From assembly GCF_003097135.1 (NCBI RefSeq), contig NZ_QEQL01000003.1, positions 124,001 through 188,000 of the forward strand: a stretch of 64,000 bases of DNA. The letters run 5' to 3'. Positions 45,430 through 55,300 of the stretch are shown here, piece after piece. Positions within the stretch are counted from its first letter, which is position 1. Each line of letters starts with the position of its first letter. Below the pieces are notes generated by a model. It made no database searches and had not been told where the DNA came from. It saw nothing but the letters and a program-made list of their open reading frames with translations. The translations under genes were made by a program, and so were the position numbers. This DNA is from Pseudomonas sp. URIL14HWK12:I12 (GTDB lineage: Bacteria > Pseudomonadota > Gammaproteobacteria > Pseudomonadales > Pseudomonadaceae).

Positions 45430-46605
45430 ATGGCGGGGCCAGCCGTTTCAAACCTTCGCCAGCAACAGGCCACCCGCGCGGTGTTTTTCGTCGCCGGGTT
45501 GGCCATGGCGGCATGGGCGCCGTTGATCCCCTATGCCAAGGCGCGCCTGGGCATCGACGAGGGCACCCTGGGGCTGTTGCTGTTCTGCATCGCCGCCGGC
45601 TCCATGCTGGCGATGCCGATGGCCGGGCGAGCCATCGCCCGGTTCGGCTGCCGGGTGTTGATCCTCGCCTGTGCCGGGGCCTTCTGTGGGGTGTTGCCGC
45701 TGATGATGCTGGCCCGCACGCCGCTGGAGATGGGCGCCGCCTTGCTGTTGTTCGGCGCAGCCAATGGCCTGCTGGATGTGACGATGAACGCCCAGGCGGT
45801 GATCGTCGAACGCGAAAGCGGGCAGGCACGGATGTCAGGCTTTCATGGCTTCTACAGCCTGGGCAGCGTCGCCGGGGCAGGGGGCGTGAGCCTGATGCTT
45901 GCAGCCGGCGCGGGGCAACTGCTGGCGGTAGGTGGGGTAGTGGCCTTGATCGCGCTGCTCACCTTGCCGGCCCGTAGCGGCCTGCTGAGCGTGCGGCCGA
46001 GCGACAGCAGCGGCCCCGGTGGTGCGTGGCGGGCGCTGGCCCAGCCGGGGCTGCTGTTCATTGCCGGGCTGTGCTTTTTCATCTTCATGATCGAGGGCGC
46101 CATGCTGGACTGGTCTGCCGTGCTGCTTCACAGCCAGCATGGCCTGGCCAAGGACCACGCAGGCCTGGGCTACACCCTCTACGCCATCACCGTAGCGCTG
46201 GCCAGGCTCTGGGGCGACCGGCTGGTCAACCGGCTTGGCAGGCCGCGTGCCTTGGGCCTAGGGGCGGGCTGTGCGGCAGCGGGGCTGCTGGCGGTGGTGT
46301 CATTCGCCGAGCCCGGCCTGGCCCTGGCCGGTTTCGCCCTGGTGGGGCTGGGCCTGGCCAATATCGTGCCGGTGCTGTTCAGCAGTGCTGGCAACCACGC
46401 AGGCGTGCCGTCGAGCACTGCCCTGGCGGCCGTCACCCTGGTGGGCTACACCGGCCTGCTCAGCGGCCCTGCCTTGATTGGTGTGGTGGCCCGCCACACC
46501 GGCTTGCCGGCGGCGTTCAGCGCCGGTGTGGTCATCCTGCTGCTGGTGTGTGCCAGCAGCCGATTCATTCCTTTTCATCGCACACAGGCCATGGAGCTTT
46601 CATGA
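45430..46605 (+). CDS. MFS transporter
   Basis: A 391-residue protein with twelve hydrophobic segments. The start at ATG 45430 follows GGGAGGGTGAGC and lies 2 bp after the preceding stop; the frame open further upstream overlaps that gene. An MFS loop motif GRAIARFGCR follows TM2, and GDRLVNRLGRPR repeats it in the second half. It is like the small-molecule exporters of the YbjJ/FucP-like groups. It is sandwiched between the two paralogous duplicated proteins, so it probably exports the product of this cluster. Confidence 0.9.
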   Translation: MAGPAVSNLRQQQATRAVFFVAGLAMAAWAPLIPYAKARLGIDEGTLGLLLFCIAAGSMLAMPMAGRAIARFGCRVLILACAGAFCGVLPLMMLARTPLEMGAALLLFGAANGLLDVTMNAQAVIVERESGQARMSGFHGFYSLGSVAGAGGVSLMLAAGAGQLLAVGGVVALIALLTLPARSGLLSVRPSDSSGPGGAWRALAQPGLLFIAGLCFFIFMIEGAMLDWSAVLLHSQHGLAKDHAGLGYTLYAITVALARLWGDRLVNRLGRPRALGLGAGCAAAGLLAVVSFAEPGLALAGFALVGLGLANIVPVLFSSAGNHAGVPSSTALAAVTLVGYTGLLSGPALIGVVARHTGLPAAFSAGVVILLLVCASSRFIPFHRTQAMELS

Positions 46606-47399
46606 ACACTTCTTCGCCGGTCTACAGCCTTCACTATGTAGGGCTGAACCTGAAAAAAGGCGTTACTGCCGAGCATTTCGAAGCCTTCGCCCGCGAGCAG
46701 GGCACGGCTATCCCGGCGTACCCGGGTTGGCGCTGGACGCTGCTCAAAGGGCTGCGCGGCGAGCGGCAGAACCAATACCTGATGCTGCAACAGGCGCCCA
46801 GCGCCCAAGCCTATGCGCAGTACATCGACCCCCAGGGCGACCCCACACTTCTGGCACGGCAGTTTTGGCAGGCCAGGCCGCAGGCCACCGAGCTGATCGC
46901 GCAGTGGAAACGCTTCGGCACTTTCGCCGAACGCCCGACGATCTTCTCGTACTACGCCCAAGTGGCTGAAAACACCGCCAGCACCCTGGCCGATGGCCCC
47001 AACTACCAGGCCCGGCCCGGCCAGGCACCCGTGGCGCGCGTGGTGGGCCTGCACAACCTGGCGCTGCGGCCGGGTGTTACACCCGACACCTTCGAGCACT
47101 TCATCACCCGCAACATCCACCGCATCGCCGACTACCCCGGCTGGAAATTCCGCATGCTCAAGTGCCAGGGCGGCAGCCGCATGGACCAGTACCTGGTGAT
47201 GCTGGAGATCGAAAGCCTGGACTCGCTCAATGCGTTCCACCCTGAGCTGGACGTTTCCACGCCCAAGGCACTGGCCTTCGTGGAAGCCCACCAGGATGCC
47301 GAGCGCATGAACGACGAGTGGCGTGAGCTGGCCTCTTTCTCGGGGGCCCCGCAGTTGTATACCGACTACATCAGCGTGGCCGGTAGCGCCGCTTCCTGA
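46602..47399 (+). CDS. Second internally duplicated protein, paralogue of the one before the MFS gene
   Basis: A 265-residue protein with the same two-repeat layout as its paralogue: TAEHFEAFAREQG and YPGWRWTLLKGLRGER in repeat 1, TPDTFEHFITRNIHR and YPGWKFRMLK in repeat 2, and a common ending ASFSGAPQLYTDYISVA. It overlaps the MFS stop by 4 nt. Retention of both copies in one operon suggests either a heteromer or two consecutive steps. The function is unknown. Confidence 0.8.
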   Translation: MNTSSPVYSLHYVGLNLKKGVTAEHFEAFAREQGTAIPAYPGWRWTLLKGLRGERQNQYLMLQQAPSAQAYAQYIDPQGDPTLLARQFWQARPQATELIAQWKRFGTFAERPTIFSYYAQVAENTASTLADGPNYQARPGQAPVARVVGLHNLALRPGVTPDTFEHFITRNIHRIADYPGWKFRMLKCQGGSRMDQYLVMLEIESLDSLNAFHPELDVSTPKALAFVEAHQDAERMNDEWRELASFSGAPQLYTDYISVAGSAAS

Positions 47400-47675
47400 G
47401 TGGCTCAGCGGGAGGGGTGCAACGCCCCTTCCTTGGCTGCTACGGCCTGCCATTGCCGCCGGCTTCCCCCGCCTCGCTTCAACGCCCCCCACCTGATACG
47501 CCTGCCCCGGCGCGGGCCTGCCAACTGAACGGCAGGGATTGTGCGCCGGTTCTCAATTCGGCGACGCGGCAAATGTATCCACAATGAAACACCTGACGAA
47601 CGGGCTGGGCCTCAACGGCATGAGCTACTAGAATGCCGCCCCTCAAATGATGCCGCTTTGATATTACACGGAAGT
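47400..47675. other. Intergenic region before cdiB with a small hairpin
   Basis: About 275 bp without a supported gene. GGAGGGG and CCCCTTCC (47411-47432) can pair with one bulge and may end the upstream operon. The 100 bp before cdiB are less GC-rich and should hold its promoter; I see no clear consensus boxes. Confidence 0.45.
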
Positions 47676-49367
47676 ATGATGAAACACTTCGCCGTCGCTG
47701 CCGCCTGCCTGCTCGCCAGCCTGGCCGCCCACGCTGCCCCCACGCCTGGCGAACAAGACCTGCTGCTCGAACGCCAGCAGCGCTTGCTCGATGACCAGCA
47801 GCGCCGCCTCGACGACCTGCGCAACCTGCCTGGCGAACAAAAAGCTGCCCCCGCCGCGCCGAGCACGGCGCCTGCCCGCTGCTTCACCATCGAGCGCGTG
47901 CAACTCGACGGCATCACCTTGCTGCCCCTGGCCACCCAGCGCCGGGTAGTGGCGGCCTACGAAGGCCAATGCGTAGGCGTGCCGCAGCTCAACGACCTGC
48001 TCAAGGCCATCACCGCCGAATACATCGCCCGGGGTTATGTGACCAGCCGCGCCTACCTGCCTCAGCAAGACCTGGGCAGCGGTGTGCTGCGGGTGCAAGT
48101 GGTCGAAGGCCGCCTTGAAGGCGTGGCGCCCGCCGAAGGCAGCCAGCTCTTGCCCCGTGAAGTGGGCATGGCCTTCCCGGGCCGCGAAGGCCAGCCGCTG
48201 AACCTGCGGGAAATCGAGCAGATGGTCGACCAGCTCAACCGCCTGCCCTCCAACCAGGTGCAGATGGACCTGCTGCCCGGCGAGCAAGTGGGCGGCAGCC
48301 AGGTGCAGGTCAAGAACACCCCGGCCAAGCCCTGGCGCGCTTCGCTCTCGCGCAACAACAACGGCCAGCGCAGCACCGGCGAGCAGCAGTGGGGCGCGAG
48401 CCTGGAGTGGGACAACCTGCTGGGCCTGGCCGACCAGCTGCGCCTGCGTGGCGGCCACGATGCGGTGAGCGACCGCACCCGCGCCTCGAAGAACGGCAGC
48501 ATCGACTACAACCTGCCGTGGGGCTGGTGGACCTTCGATTACAACTACAGCCAGAGCGACTACCGCTCCAAGTTCGACGCCCAGGGCCTGACCTTCGCCC
48601 AGACCGGCGACAGCCAGAACCACAGCGCCCGCGCCGAGCGGGTGATCCACCGCGACGCCCTGAGCAAGACCTCCCTGAGCACCGGCCTTTCAGTGCTGCG
48701 CACCAACAGCTACATCGACGACACCCGCCTGATCCAGAGCAGCAACCGCATCACCGAAGCGCAGCTGGGCTTCAACCACGGCCGGCGCATCGGCACCGCG
48801 TTCGTCAACCTCGACCTGGGCTGGCAGCACGGCATCGGCGCCTTCGACGCCCAGGGCGACGGCAACCCCGGCCCGGGCGTGCCCACTGCGCGCTACAACA
48901 AATACACCGGCACCCTCAGCTACCTCCAGGGCTTCGACCTTTTTGGCCAGCGCCTGCAATTCACAAGCCTTGGCACCTGGCAACACAGCGAAGACGCCCT
49001 CTACAGCCCCCAGCGCATGAGCCTGGGCGGCCAGGCCTCGGTGCGTGGCCTGAAAGACCAGTACCTGACCGGCGACTCCGGCGGCTACTGGCGCAACGAC
49101 CTGCGCTGGGTGCGCCCGGTCACCCAGCCTTCGCTGCAGCCGCTGTTCCAGCAGTACGGCGCCGGCATCGGCTATGACCAGGGCGTGATCGAACACGGCC
49201 GCTACAACAGCGGCGCCAGCGGCCGGGTCACTGGTAACGCTTTCGAGCTGTTCGCCCGTGGCCAGCATGTGGCCGTAAGCCTCACCTTGGCCCGCTCGCT
49301 GGAGCGCCCCGAGGCGCTGCCCAAACGCGAGCACCCGCTGTACTTCAGCGTCGATTTTTTCCTGTAA
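47676..49367 (+). CDS. cdiB: Two-partner secretion transporter CdiB/TpsB
   Basis: A 563-residue Omp85-superfamily transporter. The order is signal peptide (to about residue 22, AAHA-APTP), a short Gln/Leu/Asp-rich helical segment (EQDLLLERQQRLLDDQQRRL), POTRA domains (about 68-225, starting RCFTIERVQLDGITLLP) and a 16-strand ShlB-type barrel to the end. MSLGGQASVRGLKDQYL carries the conserved VRG region of the L6 loop. Two adjacent ATG codons (47676, 47679) are possible starts. It secretes the giant CdiA protein encoded 30 bp downstream. Confidence 0.93.
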   Translation: MMKHFAVAAACLLASLAAHAAPTPGEQDLLLERQQRLLDDQQRRLDDLRNLPGEQKAAPAAPSTAPARCFTIERVQLDGITLLPLATQRRVVAAYEGQCVGVPQLNDLLKAITAEYIARGYVTSRAYLPQQDLGSGVLRVQVVEGRLEGVAPAEGSQLLPREVGMAFPGREGQPLNLREIEQMVDQLNRLPSNQVQMDLLPGEQVGGSQVQVKNTPAKPWRASLSRNNNGQRSTGEQQWGASLEWDNLLGLADQLRLRGGHDAVSDRTRASKNGSIDYNLPWGWWTFDYNYSQSDYRSKFDAQGLTFAQTGDSQNHSARAERVIHRDALSKTSLSTGLSVLRTNSYIDDTRLIQSSNRITEAQLGFNHGRRIGTAFVNLDLGWQHGIGAFDAQGDGNPGPGVPTARYNKYTGTLSYLQGFDLFGQRLQFTSLGTWQHSEDALYSPQRMSLGGQASVRGLKDQYLTGDSGGYWRNDLRWVRPVTQPSLQPLFQQYGAGIGYDQGVIEHGRYNSGASGRVTGNAFELFARGQHVAVSLTLARSLERPEALPKREHPLYFSVDFFL

Positions 49368-49397
49368 CCCCGTTTACCGCTCTTTAAAGGACACGAC

Positions 49398-52300
49398 ATG
49401 GACGCCCACCCTCGCCCAGCCACCTTCTGGGGCCTGCCCAAGCGCGGCATTGCGCTGCTGTTGATCAACGCCCTGTTCTGGCAGCCCATCTGGGCCCAGG
49501 GCGCCACCGGTATCGTGGTGAGCAACGGCGCCACCCAGGTGACCCAGGCCGGTAACGGCGTGCCGGTGGTCAATATCGCTGCGCCCAACGCCAGCGGCCT
49601 GTCGCACAACCAGTTCCAGGCCTACAACGTCGGCCAGGAAGGGGTGATCCTCAACAACGCCACCAGCAACGTGCAGGCCACTCAGCTGGGCGGCATCATC
49701 GTCGGCAACGCCAATTTGCAGGGCCGCGCCGCCGGCACCATCCTCAACGAAGTGAATGGCGGCACCCCCAGCCAGCTCAACGGCTACACGGAAGTGGCCG
49801 GGCAAGCAGCGCGGGTCATCGTTGCCAACCCTTACGGCGTGACCTGCAACGGTTGCGGCTTCATCAACACCCCACGCGCCACCCTCACCACCGGCAAGCC
49901 AGTGCTCGATAGCAACGGCAAGCTCGACCACTACCAGGTCGACGGCGGCCAGGTGAGCATCGAAGGCACCGGGCTAGACGCCAGCAATATCGACCAGTTC
50001 GAGATCATCACCCGCTCGGCGAAGATCAACGGCGAAATCCACGCGCGCAAACTGGCGCTGGTCACCGGCAAGAACGACGTCGACGCCGAAACCCTGGACG
50101 CCACCGCCCGCGCCGCTGACGGCAACGCCCCCACGCTTGCGGTAGACGCCTCCGCCCTGGGCGGCATGTATGCCAACACCATCCGCCTGGTGGGCACCGA
50201 AGCCGGTGTGGGCGTGAAGCTCGACGGCAACCTGGCCGCCAGCGCCGGCGACATCCAGCTCGACGCCAACGGCCACCTGAGCGTGGCCCAGGCCGCTGCC
50301 AGCGGCAACATCGACGCCCACGGCCGCAGCGTGGAGCTCAACGGCCCCACCTACGCCGGCGGCAACGTCACCGCCCGCGCCGACGATGCACTGGCGAACC
50401 GCGGCACCCTCGCCGCCGCCGGCAACATCAACCTGACCGCCGGCGGCACGCTGAGCAACGGCAGCACGGTAGAAGCCGGGGTGAACCCGGACAACAGCCG
50501 TAATGCCACGGCAGACGTGGTGTTGCGCGCGGGGGAGATCGCCAACAGTGGGAAGGTGATTGCTGGGCGTGACCTCGATGCGAAGGCCACCGGCACGCTG
50601 GATAACCGAGCCGGCGTGCTATCGGGCCGCCAAGGCGTCACGCTGGCCGGCCAGCACCTCGACAACCGCCGCAGCGGCACCGTTGCCAGCGCTGGCGGGA
50701 ACGTGAAAGCCACCTTCACCGGCACCCTGGACAACAGCGACCAAGGCGCCCTGGTTGCGCAAAACGCCCTCGACGCCAGTGCTGAGCGGTTGGACAACAG
50801 CAACGGGGTGATCTCCAGCGGCACCGCGCTGACCCTGGCCACCAGCACCGCCCTGCTCAATGCCAGCCTAGGCCTGATAGATGCCGGCACCACGCTCGAC
50901 CTCACCGCCCATGGCTTTGACAACAGCGGTGGCAAAATCCAGGCCCAGGGCCTGGCCAACCTCATCCTGAGCGGCGACAGCCACAACGACCAAGGCAGCG
51001 TCTACAGCGCCACCGAGTTGGCCGTCGACAACACCGGCGCAGCCTTCAGCAACCAGGGTGGCAGCCTCAAGAGCGCTGGCGCCCTGCAACTGCTGGCCGA
51101 TAGCTTCGACAACAGCCACAACGGCACCACCGCCAGCGCCAGCCTGCTCAAGCTCGTGACGGCAGGCGCCCTGGCCAACACCGACGGCGGCCTGCTCTAC
51201 AGCCAGGCTGGCACAGTGGCCATCAGCGCCGGGCAGTTCGATAACAGCGGCGGCACCACCCAAGGCGAGGCCCTCAGCCTGGCCGGAGGCAGCGCCAGCA
51301 ACCAGGGCGGCAGCTTGGTTGCCCGCAGCGGCGACGCCCAATTGACCGTTGCAAACTTCGACAACGGCACCGGCACCCTGGCCGCCCAAGGCCTGCTCAA
51401 GGTCGTTGGTGACAGCTTCGCCAACCACGGCCAGGTGGCCGCCAATCGCATCGAAGCGCAGCTGGCCGGCGCCCTGGATAACCAGAACGGCATCCTCGAA
51501 AGCACCCAAACCCTGAGCCTCAGCGCCGGCTCGCTCAACAACAATGCCGGCAAGGCCCGCGCCCTGGGCCGCAGCGGCAACACCCAGCTGAACCTGCAAG
51601 GCCAGCTGGACAACCAGAACGGCACCCTGGAAACGGCCAACGACAACCTCACCGTGGCGGCCGCCAGCCTGAGCAATGGCGGTGGCCAGATCACCCACGT
51701 CGGCAGCGGCCAGGTGGGCATTGCCCTGGCCCTGCTCGACAACGCCGGGGGCAGCCTCACCACCCAGGGCGCGCTGAACCTGCAAGGCGACAGCTGGACC
51801 AACAGCACCGCCATCCAGGCCAGCACCCTGAGCGTGGACGTCACCACCCTCACTCAGACCGCCAGCGGCAAGCTGCTGGCCACCAGCGGCTTCACCGGCC
51901 AAGGCCGCGACTGGGCAAACGACGGTGAAATCGCCACCAACGGCGACCTTGGCCTGAACCTGACCGGCGCCTACGGCGGTGCCGGCAAGGCCGATGCTGC
52001 CGGCGCCCTGGCACTCACCGCCGCCAGCGCCAGCCTGGCCAGCACCGCCACCCTCGCGGCGGGCACCACCAGCAACCTGAACATCACCGGCACCTTCGAA
52101 AACGCCGGCCGCGCAACCGCCGGCGGCGCCATGCTGCTGCGCGCCAATGCCGTCACCAACCGTGGCACCCTCGGCAGCGCCACCACCCTGGAAAGCTTTA
52201 CCGACACTCTGCTCAACGATCACGGCCTGATCTTCAGCGGGCAAAGCATGGCCCTGCACACCCGCGCCCTGACCAACCGCTACGGCAACTTCTACAGCTT

Positions 52301-55300
52301 CGGTGCAATGAGTGTGAACGGCGCCGATGGTACCAGCCGCGCCGACAGCCTGGAAAACATCTCCGGCACACTGGAATCCGGCGCTGCCATGGCGCTGCAG
52401 GCCAATACCGTCACCAACCGCAAAGACGTTTTCAACAGCGTCGATGAACTCACTGCTGGCAACCTCTCGGTGACCTGCTACGACTGCGGCGGCGACCACC
52501 ACAACGTCGACTACGTGGCCCATGAAACCTACGAAAGCCGCGTGACCGACGACTCCCCGGCCGCCACCCTGCAAAGCGGCGGCAACCTGACCGTAGAAGC
52601 CAGCACCCTGGCCAACCGCTACAGCACCATCGCCTCCAACGGCGACATCACGGTCACCGCTGACAACGTCACCAACGAAGGGGCCGCCAGCAGCACCACC
52701 GAACGCACTCGCACCTGGAACACCGGGCGCATCACCGACGGCACCGATGATCGTTTCCGCGGCGCCTACATCTACCCCTACAACAGCCAGGCGCTGCCCA
52801 AAACCCTGCCACTGGCCGCGCTCAACCAGTGGCGCCTGGTCAGCGACATCTCCACCGTCACCGACAACGGCACCGCTTCCAATGCCGTGATCCAAGCCGC
52901 CGGTAGCGTACGCATCAGCGGCAGCCAGAACATCAGCAACGTGGTCGAGCACCAGGCCAGCAGCGCCGGTGCCAACCAAGTGGCCAGCACCACCGCCGAC
53001 GGCGTTACCCAGCCACTGGTGGTGCAGCTCAACGCCCAACTGCCACCGGACCTCGCCCAGCAACAGGTGAACCCCACCACGCTGCCCGGCTTCGTGCTGC
53101 CCAGCGGCGACAACGGCCTGTTCCGCCTGAGCGACCCCAGCACCTCCACGGGGGTGAGCGGCGTGACTGCTGCGGCCAACCCGGCCATTCCGCACCGCTA
53201 CCTGATCGAAACCAACCCGGCGCTCACCGACATGCGCCAGTTCATGAGCTCGGACTACCTGCTCGGCCTGCTCGACTACAACCCTGACAGCAACTGGAAG
53301 CGCCTGGGCGACGGCCTCTACGAGCAACGCCTCGTCCAGCAAGCCATCACCGCCCGCACCGGCCAGGCCCTGCTCGACGGCATGGCCAGCAACGAGGCGC
53401 AGTTCAAGTACCTGATGGACAACGCCCTGGCCAGCAAACAGGCGCTGAACCTGAGCGTGGGCGTGGCGCTCACCTCTGAACAGGTCGCCGCACTCACCCA
53501 CGACATCGTGTGGATGCAAGACCAAGTGGTGAACGGCGAGCACGTGCTGGTGCCGGTGCTGTACCTGGCCAACGCCAACGACCGCCTCGCCCCCAGCGGC
53601 GCCCTGGTACAAGGCCGCGACGTGACCCTGATCGCCGGGGAAAACCTCAGCAACAGCGGCACCCTCAAGGCCAGCGACAACCTCACCGTGCAAGCGGTGA
53701 ACGACCTTGCCAACAGCCGCCTGATGCAAGCCGGGCAACGCCTGGACCTCACCGCCGGCGGCAGCGTCAGCAACCGCGCCGGCGGCATCCTCAAGGGCCG
53801 CGACGTCAGCGTGACCACCCTGACCGGCGACATCAACAACGCACGCAGCATCGCCAGCACCGAAGCCAGCGGCCAAGGCTTCAGCCAGCGCACCAGCGTG
53901 GTCGACAACGCTGCCCGCATCGAAGCGAGCAACGACCTGACCCTCACCGCCGGCCACGACATCAACAACGTCGGCGGCGCCCTGCAAGCCGGCGGCAAGG
54001 CCACCCTCACCGCCGCCAACGACGTGTTGATCGCCGCCGCTGAAGAAACCAACAGCAGCAGCCGGCAAGACAAACGCCACAGCTTCAGCCAGAGCAACAC
54101 CACCCAGCACGCCAGCGAAGTGACCGCCGGGACGGACCTGAGCGTGAAGGCAGGGAATGACCTGAGTGTGGTGGCCAGCCATCTGAAAGCGGGTGGCAAC
54201 GCAAGCCTTGAGGCAGGTAACGACCTGAACTTGGCCTCGGCCGCGAACGAAACGGCCAGTGCGTACAACTACAAAGGGCATGGCAAGAAGGTCAAGCAAC
54301 AGGAAGACCACATCAGCCAGGTGGCCACCACCGTAGAAACCGGCGGCGACGTCACCGCCAAGGCCGGGCAGAACCTGACCCTGGTGGCCAGCCAGATCGA
54401 TGCCGGCGGTGAAGCCTACGTGTACGCCGGCGACCAGCTGAACGTGCTGGCCGCGCAGAACAGCGACTACTCGCTGTACGACATGAAGAAGAAGGGCAGC
54501 TTCGGCAGCAAGAAGACCAAGCGCGACGAAGTAACGGATGTCACCAATATCGGCAGCCAGGTCAAGGCCGTCGGAGACATCACCCTGGCCAGCGGCGGCG
54601 ACCAGACCTACCAAGGTGCCCGCCTTGAAACCGCGAAGAACCTGACCCTCGACAGTGGCGGGGCGATCACCTTCGAAGCGGTGAAGGACCTGCACCAAGA
54701 GAGCCACGAGAAGAGCAGCAACTCCCTGGCCTGGACCTCGATGTCAGGCAAGGGCAAGACCGACGAGACCGTACGCCAAACCCAGATCATTGCCCAGGGC
54801 GCCGTGGCCATCAAAGCCGTGGACGGCCTGCACATCGACGTGAAGCAGGTGAACCAGCAGACGGTCAGCCAGGCGATCGACGCGATGGTGAAGGCTGATC
54901 CGCAGATGGCGTGGCTGAAGGAGGCTGAGGCCCGCGGCGACGTGGACTGGCGGCAGGTCAAGGAAGTGCACGACTCGTACAAATACAGCCACTCGGGGCT
55001 GGGCGGGGCGGCGCAGTTGGTGATTGCGATTGTGATTGCGTACTTCACGGCAGGTTTGGCCAGTGGGTTGGTGGCGGGTGCGGCAAGCAGCGCAGGCGCA
55101 AGCGTGACCGCCGGCAGCGCTTGGGCCGCCGGTACTGCTGCAACCGCGACAACCGCCGGAGCTGCGGCCGGGTGGGCGAATGCTGCCGTCACGGCGGTAT
55201 TGGTCGGGATGGAGACCAATGCGGCGATCGGGTTCATCAACAACGGCGGCGACCTGGGGCTGACGCTCAAGCAGGCGGTGGCCAAGGATGCGCTCAAGGG

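Noticed and set aside
50868..54707. A 1279-codon open frame on the minus strand opposite cdiA
   Set aside because: High GC at third positions and repetitive cdiA sequence keep the opposite frame open; the translation is low-complexity with no family match.
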